From the NCBI RefSeq assembly GCF_003688855.1, contig NZ_REFW01000002.1, positions 620,001-684,000 of the forward strand: a DNA stretch of 64,000 nucleotides, in the 5' to 3' direction. How positions within the stretch are numbered: the first letter of the stretch is position 1; each line of letters begins with the position of its first letter. The translations under genes were made by a program, and so were the position numbers. The DNA comes from Tessaracoccus antarcticus. Lineage in GTDB: Bacteria > Actinomycetota > Actinomycetes > Propionibacteriales > Propionibacteriaceae. This document shows positions 26,944 through 37,200 of the stretch, piece after piece. Below the pieces are notes generated by a model that was not told where the DNA came from, searched no databases, and saw only the letters and a program-made list of their open reading frames with translations.

Positions 26944-29481
26944 CTACAGCAGAGGAGCCTGGTCGGGCTCGCGGGGCGCAGCGGTGGCATCGTCCTGCGG
27001 GACGGTACCAATCCCCTCGGGGGAGACATCCGCAGATGCGGCTGTGCGGCCGGAGCCTCGGCCGGCCAGTGATGTCACAGGTTGGGAGACCGGCAGTCCG
27101 GAGCCGTCGCGGCGATCCGTGGTGGGCGGCAACTCCACCGGCGATCCACTGGCTGCGGACGCGATGACGGGGGAGCGGCCGATCCCTGCGGCAATGAGAA
27201 CGTCCTCACCCTTCAGGAAGCGGTGGCAGCGCACCCCACCCGTGGCGCGACCCTTCGCCGGGTAGTGGAGCATGGCGGTCACCTTGGCGGCGCCCACCTC
27301 GGTGCCCGGCAGCGAGGTGCTGGCGCCGGAAACGGTGGCCAGCTCGTCTGCGGCGGGATCGACCGCCCCGAACCACATCACCGACGCGCCGGGCGCCAGC
27401 TTGATGCCCGACATCCCGCCGCCCGCGCGTCCCTGCGGGCGAACGGTGGAGGCGGGAAAGTGCAGGAGCTGGGCATCCGTGGTGATGAAGGCCAGGTGCA
27501 GATTCGGGTCACGGAGTTCGACGGCCCCCACCACCTCGTCGCCGTCGTCGAGGCGTATGACATCCCACGCATCCTTGGACAGGTACTCGGGGGCGACGCG
27601 CTTCACGACACCTCGGCGGGTGCCGATGGCAAGACCGGCCGCCTCGGGGCCCAGCCTGGTCATGCCCAGCGGGGTTTCACCGGGTTCCAGCAGCCACAGC
27701 TCGCTGGCGGGTGACCCGCCCTGCAGGGCGGGTGCGTTGGCCGTGGGGGGAACCGTGGGCAGTTCGATGGCGCGGCACCGTACCAGTCGCCCTCGGTTGG
27801 TGAGGACACCGAATTCGGCGTGCGCGGATGTGTGGATCGCGGAGACAATGACGTCGTGGGCGCTGCGCGGCCCGGTGGTGGGCAGTGCGGAGTCGCCCTC
27901 CATACGGGCCACCAGTCCCGTGCCGGACAGCAGCACCCAGCACGGGTCGTCGGGGACCTCCAACGGCTGGGCCGTTTGCGAGACCTGACCGCTGGAGGCG
28001 AGCAGGATCGTGCGTCGGGGGGTGCCGAACTGTTTGACCACGTCATCCAGTTCACCGGTGAGGACCGACCGGAGGATTGCGTCGTCGTCGAGGATCTCGC
28101 GGAGCCCGGCGATGCGCTCGTTGAGTTCCGCGGCCTCCTTCTCCAACTCGATGGTGGAGTATTTGGTGAGGCGACGCAGCTGCATGTCGAGGATCCAGTT
28201 GGCCTGGATCTCGTCGAGGTTGAAGGCGCCGATGAGGCGCGTGCGCGCCTCGTTGGCGTCCTCGGAGCTGCGGATGATGGCGATGACATCGTCGATGTCG
28301 GCGATGGCGATCATGAGGCCGCGGACCAGGTGGAGCCGATCGGTGGCCTTTGCGAGCTGGAACCGGGTGCGCCGCAGCGTCACCTCGATGCGGTGGTCGA
28401 GGTAGACCTGCAGCATCTCGATGAGAGTCATGGTGCGGGGTTGGCCCTCGACCAGTGCCACCGCGTTGATGGCGAACGTGTCCTCCAGCTTGGTCACCCG
28501 GTACAGCTGTTCGAGGAGCGCTTCAGGATTGATGCCGTTCTTCACCTCGATCACCAGTCGGGTGCCGTGGGCCAGATCCGTGAGGTCCTTGACGTCGGCG
28601 ATGCCGCTGAGCTTCTTCTCGCCCACGGCCTTCTTGATCTGCTCGATGATCTTCTCGGGGCCGATCATGTAGGGCAGTTCCGTGACGACGATGCCCTGGC
28701 GTCGGGGCGTGACCTTCTCAATGCGTGCGGTGGCCCTCACCTTGAAACTGCCACGACCAGTGGCGTAGGCGTCACGGACGCCGTCGAGCCCGATGATCTT
28801 GCCACCGGTGGGCAGATCGGGCCCGGGGAGGAAACGCATCAGCTCGTCGAGTTCCATGGTCGGTGTGACCAGCAACTGCTTCAGTGCCGCAACCACCTCC
28901 ACGAGGTTGTGGGGGGCGATGTTGGTGGCCATGCCGACGGCGATGCCGGTGGCACCGTTGACGAGCAGGTTGGGGAATGCAGCCGGCATGACGGCCGGTT
29001 CGGTCTCCTTGCCGTCGTAGTTGGGCTTGAAGTCGACGGTGTCCTCGTCGAGGCCCGCCGTCATGGCGCGAGCAGCCGGCGCCATCCGGACCTCCGTGTA
29101 GCGCATCGCCGCGGGGCCAGCATCAAGAGAGCCGAAGTTGCCGTGGCCATCCATGAGCGGCAACCGCACCGACCACGGCTGTGCCATGCGTACCAGGGCG
29201 TCGTAGATGGCGGTGTCACCGTGGGGGTGCAGGACACCCATGACCTGCCCCACCACCCGTGCACACTTCACGTGGCTGCGCTCGGGTCGGATCCCCATCT
29301 CGTCCATGGCGTAGAGGATCCGTCGTTGCACGGGCTTGAGCCCGTCGCGGGCGTCCGGCAACGCACGGGAGTAGATGACCGAGTAGGCGTACTCGAGGAA
29401 GCTGGTCTCCATTTCCTCGGTGACGTCGACGTCCAGAATGTTCTCGTCGAAGGTGTCGTCCTCGGTCCTGGTCTTCGCCAT
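26944..29481 (-). CDS. parC: DNA topoisomerase IV subunit A (ParC-like)
   Basis: The 845-residue breakage-reunion subunit of a type IIA topoisomerase. The catalytic tyrosine is Tyr128 in [10 protein letters not shown]. The quinolone-determining region reads [17 protein letters not shown], with Thr90 and Asp94 at the positions of E. coli GyrA Ser83 and Asp87. [18 protein letters not shown] is the conserved core. The C-terminal beta-propeller has only a weak GyrA box ([10 protein letters not shown]) in place of QRRGGKG, which points to decatenation by topoisomerase IV rather than supercoiling. The partner is the ParE-like protein 11 kb upstream on the other strand. GAGGG precedes the ATG. Confidence 0.9.
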   Translation of the reverse strand: MAKTRTEDDTFDENILDVDVTEEMETSFLEYAYSVIYSRALPDARDGLKPVQRRILYAMDEMGIRPERSHVKCARVVGQVMGVLHPHGDTAIYDALVRMAQPWSVRLPLMDGHGNFGSLDAGPAAMRYTEVRMAPAARAMTAGLDEDTVDFKPNYDGKETEPAVMPAAFPNLLVNGATGIAVGMATNIAPHNLVEVVAALKQLLVTPTMELDELMRFLPGPDLPTGGKIIGLDGVRDAYATGRGSFKVRATARIEKVTPRRQGIVVTELPYMIGPEKIIEQIKKAVGEKKLSGIADVKDLTDLAHGTRLVIEVKNGINPEALLEQLYRVTKLEDTFAINAVALVEGQPRTMTLIEMLQVYLDHRIEVTLRRTRFQLAKATDRLHLVRGLMIAIADIDDVIAIIRSSEDANEARTRLIGAFNLDEIQANWILDMQLRRLTKYSTIELEKEAAELNERIAGLREILDDDAILRSVLTGELDDVVKQFGTPRRTILLASSGQVSQTAQPLEVPDDPCWVLLSGTGLVARMEGDSALPTTGPRSAHDVIVSAIHTSAHAEFGVLTNRGRLVRCRAIELPTVPPTANAPALQGGSPASELWLLEPGETPLGMTRLGPEAAGLAIGTRRGVVKRVAPEYLSKDAWDVIRLDDGDEVVGAVELRDPNLHLAFITTDAQLLHFPASTVRPQGRAGGGMSGIKLAPGASVMWFGAVDPAADELATVSGASTSLPGTEVGAAKVTAMLHYPAKGRATGGVRCHRFLKGEDVLIAAGIGRSPVIASAASGSPVELPPTTDRRDGSGLPVSQPVTSLAGRGSGRTAASADVSPEGIGTVPQDDATAAPREPDQAPLL

Positions 29482-29515
29482 TGGCCCTCGGCCCTCCTGT
29501 GGTGCGTGCTGTGTG

Positions 29516-30541
29516 TCAGATGATCGTGCGCAGCTTATCGGCTAGTCCATCACCGTCGGGAGCCCGGACCTCCGGAGCCGTGTCGGGGGACCACCTCTCC
29601 GGCTCCCGCTGGTCGAACGGCATGGCGTGGGCCAGCACGTGTTCACCGGGCGTGAGCTGGCGGATTGCTCTGGCCCGCACGTGGCGCGGCTGGAGCGTCG
29701 CGAATTCCGCGTACAGCTCCGGGTCGTGCTGGCCGTCGTCGCCCACCAGCACCCACCGGATGTTCGGCAGGTCGCGGGCCAACTCCCTCAGGCAGGTGCG
29801 CTTGTGGTCGGGCCCCTTGCGGAACCAGCCCGTGTTGGTGGGACCCCAGTCCGTCAGCAGCATCGCGCCCTTCGGGATGCCGTGGCGGGCCAGGAAGCGA
29901 CTGACCATGGGGTAGGTGTTCCAGGCGCCAGTGGAAACGTAGATCACGGGAGCTCCGGGGTGGTCGGCAAGCATCCCCTGGTAGAACCGGGCGATCCCGG
30001 GGACCGCCTGCCTCGCCTGCTCCGTGAGGAAGAAGGAGTTCCAGGCGGCCAGGAAGGGGCGGGGCAGCCACGTCGACAAGATGGTGTCGTCGATGTCGCT
30101 GACGATCCCGAAGGTCTCCTCGGAGTCGATGATCTGCACCTCGACGCCACCGCTGCTGCCGTCGGCGCTGCGCACCTCAATGGTGTGCCAGCCGGGTGCC
30201 AGACCCGGATTTTTCACACGCACGTCGATGTAACCGCTGCGGTCGGCCTGCACGAGCACCGGCGCACCGTTCAGGATGATCCATGCCTGCGCGTTGCCCA
30301 GCGGCGCCGCGATGAAGTTGCGCCACCCCCGGCGATGCAGGAAGTCGTAGGCCGCCTGCACTATTCCCAGTTCCTTGGGTGGCTTCAGGACGACTCGGGC
30401 CAGCACCCGTACCTGCTCGGGAGTACCGAAGCCCGTGTAGCCGACGATGGCCTGGTCCCAGCCGCGCCGGGACAGCATTCTGCTGAGGAGGTTGGTGATG
30501 TGGTCCTCGATGCGGGCAGCGAAGAAGGGGCGAGACTTCAT
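29516..30541 (-). CDS. App1-type phosphatase (DUF2183)
   Basis: A 341-residue protein. The HAD-like phosphatase motif DxDxT is at 149-153 (VSDIDDTILST), followed by VIYVSTGAWNTYP and LVGDDGQHDPELYA, which are hallmarks of the DUF2183/App1 family. In yeast, App1 is a phosphatidate phosphatase; bacterial substrates are not established. An N-terminal domain of about 140 residues, with a beta-rich part, precedes the catalytic part. There is no signal peptide. The ATG has a leaderless -10; a TTG ten codons upstream is the only other option. It diverges from the DUF5998 gene. Confidence 0.85.
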   Translation of the reverse strand: MKSRPFFAARIEDHITNLLSRMLSRRGWDQAIVGYTGFGTPEQVRVLARVVLKPPKELGIVQAAYDFLHRRGWRNFIAAPLGNAQAWIILNGAPVLVQADRSGYIDVRVKNPGLAPGWHTIEVRSADGSSGGVEVQIIDSEETFGIVSDIDDTILSTWLPRPFLAAWNSFFLTEQARQAVPGIARFYQGMLADHPGAPVIYVSTGAWNTYPMVSRFLARHGIPKGAMLLTDWGPTNTGWFRKGPDHKRTCLRELARDLPNIRWVLVGDDGQHDPELYAEFATLQPRHVRARAIRQLTPGEHVLAHAMPFDQREPERWSPDTAPEVRAPDGDGLADKLRTII

Positions 30542-30554
30542 GGCCCACAACATA
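30539..30554 (-). promoter_or_regulatory. Leaderless -10 of the App1-type phosphatase gene
   Basis: On the minus strand TATGTT ends seven bases before the ATG, without a Shine-Dalgarno sequence. Confidence 0.45.
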
Positions 30555-30570
30555 GGGCAAGCGTGGGACA

Positions 30571-31158
30571 ATGAGTCCCGTGACCCATCTCGACCAGACG
30601 CGCACAGTGCTGCCCGCGGACCTCGTCCACCAGATTTCGGAGTGCGGCTTCTACCCCGAGCTGGTGACTGACACGATCGCCAGCGGTCTCGGCAGCCAGC
30701 CCGTGGTGGGGCACCTGGTGCACCACGAAGCCACCTTCGCCGGCCATGAGGTGCAGCGTCACATCACCGTTCTGGTGTTGACGGAACGTCAGTTGCTGAT
30801 CTGCCACACCGACGACGGCGACGACGGCGCCACGGACAGGGCTCTCACGACGTCAGAGGTGGTGGCGCTGCGCGCCATCGACTCCGTGGTGGTGACGCGT
30901 TCGGTCAGCAAGCCCCAGTCCTACGGTGAGGACTCCGAGGTGGTGGAGACCTGGCTGACGTTGGTGTGGGGCGCGGCGCGGCGCCTCGACCTCGGGCCGG
31001 CGTCCTGCGACGACCCGAGCTGCGACGCCGACCATGGCTGGACCGGCATGCAGGTGCCCAACGACCTGACCGTGCGCATGAGCCCCGTCGGTGACGGCGA
31101 CTCCAACACCCGGCGCCTCCTCGACTTCGGCGCCCTGCTGCAGTCCCGGGTGGGTTGA
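30571..31158 (+). CDS. DUF5998 family protein
   Basis: A 195-residue soluble protein matching the actinobacterial DUF5998 family, which begins with a helix (SECGFYPELVTDTIASGL) and a segment LVHHEATFAGHEVQRHITVL. A cysteine/histidine patch (CDDPSCDADHGW) could bind a metal. The function is unknown. It is the first gene of an operon: the AlkP-fold gene starts inside its stop codon (TGATG), and in other actinobacteria these two families also sit together. The start is uncertain: ATG here, or GTG three codons later with GACAAT seven bases upstream. Confidence 0.8.
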   Translation: MSPVTHLDQTRTVLPADLVHQISECGFYPELVTDTIASGLGSQPVVGHLVHHEATFAGHEVQRHITVLVLTERQLLICHTDDGDDGATDRALTTSEVVALRAIDSVVVTRSVSKPQSYGEDSEVVETWLTLVWGAARRLDLGPASCDDPSCDADHGWTGMQVPNDLTVRMSPVGDGDSNTRRLLDFGALLQSRVG

Positions 31159-32276
31159 TGCACGAAGAGTTCATCGCGCCCCGCTACGGCGGTGCGACGC
31201 TCGCCAGCCTGCTCCCCAGCATCGAGGCGTCCCTCTCCGGCACCACCCCGGTGCTGGGGTTGCCGCGCGCGTCCCGGTACGTGCTGCTGCTGGTGGACGG
31301 TCTCGGCTGGTACCCACTGCAGGCTCACGCGGACCACGCCGAAATGCTGGCGGGGCACCTGGATGTGGCCACAGAGCTGACGTGCTCGGTGCCGTCGACC
31401 ACGGCGACGTCTCTGACGAGCCTGGGCTGCGGGGTACCTCCCGGCCAGCACGGCGTGGTGGGGTACACCTTTCTCGACCCGGCCACTGATCGCCTGCTCA
31501 ATGCCCTCACGTGGGACGGGGGACCCGACGACATCCAGGGGTTCCGGTGCCACGACACGGCGTTCCAACGCATGGCCGCCCGTGGCCAGCACTCCGGCGC
31601 TGTCTCACTGTCCCGGTTTGCCGACAGCGCGCTGACGCAGCTGGCCTTCGGCGGCACAGAGCACCTCGGAGTGGAGAAGGAAGGACAGTCCGGCCATTTC
31701 GTTGACCTCGTCCTGCAGTCCCTTTCCACCCATCAGGTGGTCTACTGCTACGAACGCATGCTTGACCACGACGGCCATGGCTACGGAGTGGGTTCGTGGC
31801 AGTGGCTGGACAGGCTGGCGCGCATCGACGACATGGTCGCGGAACTGGCGGACCACCTTCCCGTTGACACCTGTCTGCTCGTCACAGGCGACCACGGCAT
31901 GGTCAATGTTCCGACCCACCGCAAGATCGTCGCCGACGACGAGACGGCCCTGGCGGGCTGCCGCCACATCGGTGGCGAGGCGCGCTTCCGACAGCTGTAC
32001 TGCGACAACCCGCGACGCGTCGCGGCCTCCTGGTCGGAGTTCATGGGGGACCGCGCCCACGTCCTCACGCGGGACGAGGCGCTGGCGGCCGGTTGGTTCG
32101 GCCTCGACGTGGACCCACGGGTGGTACCCCGCATCGGCGACGTACTGGTGGCCATGCGCGCCGACTGGGGGGTCATGACCTCGGCGTTCCCCGGCGAGTT
32201 CTCCCTGGTGGGGATGCACGGTTCCCTCACCGCTGAGGAGATGGTGGTCCCGCTGTTCGCGTTCGGCCCGCAATGA
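31158..32276 (+). CDS. AlkP-superfamily nucleotide pyrophosphatase/phosphodiesterase
   Basis: A 372-residue alkaline-phosphatase-fold enzyme. LLLVDGLGWY carries the first metal Asp, STTATSLTSL the nucleophile region, DHDGHGYG two metal ligands and TGDHGMVNV the last Asp-His pair. The family cleaves phosphodiester or pyrophosphate bonds of nucleotides. There is no signal peptide, so it is probably cytosolic. It is translationally coupled to the DUF5998 gene before it (one-base overlap) and to the glycosyltransferase after it (ATGA overlap). Confidence 0.87.
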   Translation: MHEEFIAPRYGGATLASLLPSIEASLSGTTPVLGLPRASRYVLLLVDGLGWYPLQAHADHAEMLAGHLDVATELTCSVPSTTATSLTSLGCGVPPGQHGVVGYTFLDPATDRLLNALTWDGGPDDIQGFRCHDTAFQRMAARGQHSGAVSLSRFADSALTQLAFGGTEHLGVEKEGQSGHFVDLVLQSLSTHQVVYCYERMLDHDGHGYGVGSWQWLDRLARIDDMVAELADHLPVDTCLLVTGDHGMVNVPTHRKIVADDETALAGCRHIGGEARFRQLYCDNPRRVAASWSEFMGDRAHVLTRDEALAAGWFGLDVDPRVVPRIGDVLVAMRADWGVMTSAFPGEFSLVGMHGSLTAEEMVVPLFAFGPQ

Positions 32277-33505
32277 GGATCGCTTTCATCCTGGACGACT
32301 TCTACCCCTCCTCCGGGGGAGTGGCCCGATCCGTGGAGACCCAACTGGAGTCACTCGTGGCCCTCGGCCACGACGTCACCCTCATCGCCCCGGACCGCCA
32401 TCTGCAGAAGCCCAGGGGGTGCAGGACCATCGAGTGCCCCACGCTCTACATCGAGGGCACGTCCGCGCATCTCAGCGTCCTGCACTTCTCCCAGAAGCGG
32501 GCCGCACTGATCGACAGGTGCGCCACCTTCGACGTGATCCACACGCAGACGGATCGCGGCGCCATGATCCTCGGTGCCCGTCTGGCCAAGCTGCAGTCCA
32601 TCCCGCACGTGCACACCTTTCACGCCAATATTGCGGGCACCCACCAGACGGTGAAGTCCGCCGTCTTCGGGACCCTGTCCTACCAGTGGGTCATCAACCC
32701 TGTCCTGACAGCGGCCAGCGGTCGCCGACCTCCCCGGTCCACACTGCCGGGCAGGGAGAAGGAGACGGGGGGTCTGGCGGCTCGCATGGACTGGGCGTCC
32801 TTCGCCGACCTGGCCGGCAAGGTGGACGCCCACACGGTCCCGTCGCCGTTCATGCTGGAGCTGATCAACGAGGCGGCCGGGAGGGAACTGAACGGGTTCG
32901 TTGTCCCCACCGGGTACAACGAGCGCATGAAGACGACCATCGACCAGGCCGAGCGGACCCGCACCGACGACCGTGTCCGGTTCCTGTCGGTGGGACGGCT
33001 CGCCAAGGAGAAGCGCCTCGACGTCCTCATCAAGGCCTTCATCACGGCCGACAGGCCTGACGCCGAGCTCGTCATCGTGGGAGACGGCGACCAGCGAAAC
33101 GCCCTGCGGGAACTGGCGGCCGGGCACCCACGCATCGATTTTCGTGGCCACCTCGGCTCGCTGGAGGCGATCGCCTCCGAGCTCCGCAACGCCGATGTGA
33201 TGGCGCTCAGCAGCTACCGCTTCGACTCCCAGGGGCTCGTCATCACGGAGGCTGTCGCAGCCGGGCTTCCCGTCATGTACTGCGACGACAGGCTCACCGT
33301 CGGCCTGTCGCCGGAGAGTTCCTATCTCACGGGGCCGGACATCACGTCCATGGCCGCGGGGTTCCGGACACTGTGCGATCCGGTGGTGCGGGGACGGTTG
33401 GCAGCAGCCACGCCTGCACTGCTACCGTCTCTCAGCGCCGATCGGATGGCCGAGAAATACGTCTCGGTGTACCGATCCGTCATCGAAGGGGACAACGTTG
33501 GCTGA
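32273..33505 (+). CDS. GT4-type glycosyltransferase
   Basis: A 410-residue GT-B fold enzyme. The acceptor domain begins MRIAFILDDFYPSSGGVARS, with the Gly-Gly loop. HTFHANIAGTH resembles the conserved histidine segment of GT4 enzymes. The donor domain has FLSVGRLAKEKRLDVLI and SSYRFDSQGLVITEAVAAGL. The usual E-x7-E motif is altered at the first Glu (the aligned residue is Asp or Ser), while the second Glu is kept. GT4 enzymes build mannosides or glycolipids from nucleotide or lipid sugars; the acceptor is unknown here. It overlaps the preceding gene by ATGA and the thymidine kinase by eight bases. Confidence 0.87.
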   Translation: MRIAFILDDFYPSSGGVARSVETQLESLVALGHDVTLIAPDRHLQKPRGCRTIECPTLYIEGTSAHLSVLHFSQKRAALIDRCATFDVIHTQTDRGAMILGARLAKLQSIPHVHTFHANIAGTHQTVKSAVFGTLSYQWVINPVLTAASGRRPPRSTLPGREKETGGLAARMDWASFADLAGKVDAHTVPSPFMLELINEAAGRELNGFVVPTGYNERMKTTIDQAERTRTDDRVRFLSVGRLAKEKRLDVLIKAFITADRPDAELVIVGDGDQRNALRELAAGHPRIDFRGHLGSLEAIASELRNADVMALSSYRFDSQGLVITEAVAAGLPVMYCDDRLTVGLSPESSYLTGPDITSMAAGFRTLCDPVVRGRLAAATPALLPSLSADRMAEKYVSVYRSVIEGDNVG

Positions 33506-34142
33506 GCTGGTCTTCCACACGGGACCCATGGACTGTGGCAAGTCGACGCTCGCCCTGCAGTTCCATCACACCCAGTCCACGCACGGTCGTCAGGGCCGTC
33601 TGTTCACGCAGCAGGATCGCTCCGGGACATCCAGCGTGACATCGCGTCTGGGACTGTCATCCCCGGCCATCGAGGTCACCGAGGAGTTCGACTTCTGGCG
33701 CTACGTCATCGCCGAGCTGACGGGCGGCAAGCGCGTTGACTACCTGGTGTGTGACGAGGCCCAGTTCTACACGGGTGAACACGTCGAGCAGTTGGCGCGC
33801 ATCGTTGACGAACTTCAACTCGACGTCTACACCTTCGGCATCCTTGCCGACTTCCGCACGAAGCTGTTCCCCGGCTCGCAGCGGCTTGTCGAGCTTGCTG
33901 ATCGCACCGAGACCCTGCCGCTCGGACCGCTGTGCTGGTGCTCCGCGAAGGGCACCCACAATGCCCGTACCGTCAACGGGTTGATGGTCACGGAGGGTTC
34001 CCAAGTGGTGGTAGGTGACACCGAGAGTGGGATGGAAGTGCGCTACGAGGTTCTGTGCCGTGCGCACCACCGCCGCCGTATGACGGCGACGCGCGCCAAG
34101 GCCACGCTGTCGCCCGAGCCGCTGCCCTTTGAATTGGGCTAG
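33498..34142 (+). CDS. tdk: Thymidine kinase, TK1 type
   Basis: A 214-residue type II thymidine kinase of the pyrimidine salvage pathway. The P-loop is GPMDCGKST at residues 9-17, the Walker B motif is CDEAQF, and the lasso/zinc region has LCWCSAKG and VLCRAHH. The start is TTG, inside the end of the glycosyltransferase gene; GAAGGGG lies six bases before it and no ATG or GTG is available in the right place. The stop codon is part of an inverted repeat that precedes the hexosaminidase gene. Confidence 0.9.
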   Translation: MAELVFHTGPMDCGKSTLALQFHHTQSTHGRQGRLFTQQDRSGTSSVTSRLGLSSPAIEVTEEFDFWRYVIAELTGGKRVDYLVCDEAQFYTGEHVEQLARIVDELQLDVYTFGILADFRTKLFPGSQRLVELADRTETLPLGPLCWCSAKGTHNARTVNGLMVTEGSQVVVGDTESGMEVRYEVLCRAHHRRRMTATRAKATLSPEPLPFELG

Positions 34143-34158
34143 TACCAAAAAGTACTAG
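34139..34158. promoter_or_regulatory. Inverted repeat, possible operator
   Basis: CTAGTAC and GTACTAG, separated by six bases (CAAAAA), span the thymidine kinase stop codon and lie about 125 bases upstream of the secreted hexosaminidase gene. It has no T run, so it is not a terminator. It does not match the DasR consensus I know (TGGTCTAGACCA). Confidence 0.4.
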
Positions 34159-34281
34159 TCGAGTGGGTGTGCCCGTTTCGGGCAGTCGCAGTGATCGATG
34201 GGTTCCCGGGAGCAAAGAGCGCGTGCGAGGATCACCCGAACAGCGCCGCAGCCGGTGGCGCTCGATGGAGAAGGTGCAACG

Positions 34282-37200
34282 ATGCGCTTACACATGACGT
34301 CACGCGTAGTGGCACTCATGTCGGCAGTGGCCCTGGTCGTCACAGGTTTGGTGACCACGCTGGCCCCCACAACAAGTCAGGCAGCCCCCGGAGTCAACGT
34401 GGCGCTGGCGTCCGCAGGTGCGGTCGTGAGCGCTTCGGGTGATGAATCCGCCACGCAGTGGCGGTTCAGCCTGGCGACCGACGGTGATCCCGGAACCCGG
34501 TGGTCGTCCAACACCGCTGACGATGCATGGTTGCAGGTGAAGCTGGCCAAGGCCACGAACATCGACCACGTCACCATCCTGTGGGAGGTCGCGTGCGCCG
34601 CGAAGTACAAGGTGCAGGTCTCCCATGACGGGACGGCCTGGACCGACGCCACCACGGAGATCCCCAACTCCCCGTGTGCCCCCACCCTGACCCACACCCT
34701 GAACCCTGCCACGGCTGGCACACCCTGGCAGTACGTCCGCATGCAGGGCATTGACCGCACCCCCATCAACGGGACCAAGTACGGCATGAGCCTGTACGAG
34801 TTCCAGGTCTGGGACGGCCCCGAGGCTGCCGTCGTCGACAGCAACGTGAGCCTTGTACCGCTGCCCCAGGAACTGGCCGTCCTCGACACCGAGGCTGCTT
34901 TCGTCCTGAACGCCGACACCACGATTGAGGCCGCCGGCGACGCCGTCGTCGTGGCAAACGTGCTGGCTGAGCGCTGGCGCGTCTCCACGGGGTTCCCGCT
35001 GCGGGTCGTGACCTCCGCCACCGCCAACTCCATCCGCCTCGTGCTGGACACCGATTACGCAGAGCTTTCCACGCCCAGTGTTGGCGAGGGCTACTCGTTG
35101 CAGGTCCGCAGCACTGGCGCTGTCATCACAGCCAAGGCGGCCCATGGCCTCCACAACGGTGTCCAGACGCTGCGCCAGCTGTTCCCGCCGATGATCGAGT
35201 CCGAAGTGACCGTTCTCCGTGACTGGTCTGCACCAGCCGTCGACGTGAAGGACGCCCCCCGCTTCCAGCACCGCGGCATCCAGGTGGACTCGGCCCGCTC
35301 CTTCGTGAGCGTGCCGGAGCTGAAGAACATCATCGACACCATCTCCTCCACGAAGCAGGACCGCCTGCACCTCCACCTCGCAGACGACCAGGGCTGGCGC
35401 ATCGAGATCACGAACGAGGGCAGGGAAGCCGGTGACACCATCGACTACACCAACCTCGTGAAGATCTCCGGCCAGTCCGCCATGCTGACGGACGCCAGGG
35501 GTTACAAGGAGGAGTTCGGCCGGACCGGGTTCTACACGCAGCAGGACTACAAAGACATCGTCACGTACGCCGCCGACCGCTTCATCACCGTGATCCCCGA
35601 GATCGACGTGCCCGGCCACACCAAGGCCATGCTGCACGCCCTCCCCGAGCTCAACGGTGGCAAGGCACGGCCGTTCCCGACGGTGTACGGCACCGTCAAG
35701 GAGCAGAACAACGGCAACGTCGGCGAATCCACCCTGGATGTCGACAACCCGAAGACCTTCGTGGCCATCAAGCACATCTTCGGCCAGATCGCCGAGATGA
35801 CGCCCGGACCGTACTTCCACATGGGTGGCGACGAGTCCCACGTCACGCCCCACGACGACTACGTGGCATTCGTCCAGCAGACCATTGCCATCGTGCGTGG
35901 ACTCGGCAAGAGCACCATCGGCTGGAACGAAGTTGCCGAAGCCGGTCTGGCGCCGGGCGACGTCGTCCAGTACTGGGTGGGAAGCACCGACCCCACGGCC
36001 AAGGCCATCCAGGCCGGCGCCAAGGTCATCGTGTCCAAGTCGGACTCCTCCTACCTGGACATGAAGTACAACGCGAAGACCCCCATCGGCCTCACCTGGG
36101 CCGGCCAGGGCGACGTGGACAAGTACTACAACTGGAACCCCCGCACCGTCGTGCCCATCGCAGAAGAGGATGACATCCTCGGTGTCGAGGCACCCCTGTG
36201 GTCCGAGACCCATCGTGGCGGCAAGCAGAACGAGTTCCTGATCTTCCCCCGCGCCGTCTCGCACGCCGAGATCGGCTGGTCCCAGCAGTCGCAGCGCAAC
36301 GTCAACGACTTCATGAAGCGCCTCAACGCTGTCGGACCGCGACTGCTCGCCATGGAGTCCAACTTCTACGACGGTCCGCTCGTTGCCTGGGGCACCGACT
36401 TGGCCGCGCTTTCGTCCCAGGCGCGCACCAAAGCGTCTCACCGCATCGAGGTGGCACACTTCGCCGCCCCGGGCACCAAGGTCTCCGCTGACGGTAGGAC
36501 CGTCGCCGTGGACGCTGTCAACGACGCCGACGGCACCAGCAAGTCCGCACTGGCGGGGCCGCTGACCGCCACCATCGATTTCGGTGATGGCTCCGCCGCC
36601 GCTGAGGCCACGTTCGTCACCGACAATCCGCGTGGCGTGGTCTCCTCCGGCTCGCTCTACCGCATCGGCGCCGACCACACGTATGGCACCGCTGGCAGCT
36701 ACGACGTCACCGTCACGCTGTCCGACGGTCGCGTCGGCACTGCCAAGGTCACAGTCACCGGCGACTACGTCGTTCCCGTCACGGCAGCCGTCGATGACTG
36801 CCAGGTGCCGAGCATGGTGCTGGGCGCCACGACCGCCAGGGACGACTCCCGCGTGGGCGTGACCCTGGCCGGTCTCACACCCCACGAGTTCCTGGACATC
36901 CTCTGGGATGGCACGCGCATCGGCTCCGTGGTGAGTGATGAGGCCGGCAAGGCCTTCTTCAGTCACTACGTGGCGTACCAGAGCATCAAGGGCGACCACC
37001 TGCTCCGCGTCAAGGACTCCGCAGGTCGGTTCGTCGAGAAGATCCTCACGGTCGACTCGCAGACCACGCCTCCTCCCGGCATCGCGGTGACAGGTGTCAC
37101 GGCCCAGGCATCGTCCGAGGCTCCCAACGAGGGTGCGCCCAACGGTGTCGCCACCGCTCTGGTCGACGGCAACCCGGCCACCTTCTGGCACTCCAAGTGG

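Noticed and set aside
27820-29523. A long plus-strand frame opposite parC, and similar ones opposite trpS, the APC permease and aconitase
   Set aside because: These are all antisense to genes with full catalytic motifs; the translations have no recognisable fold.
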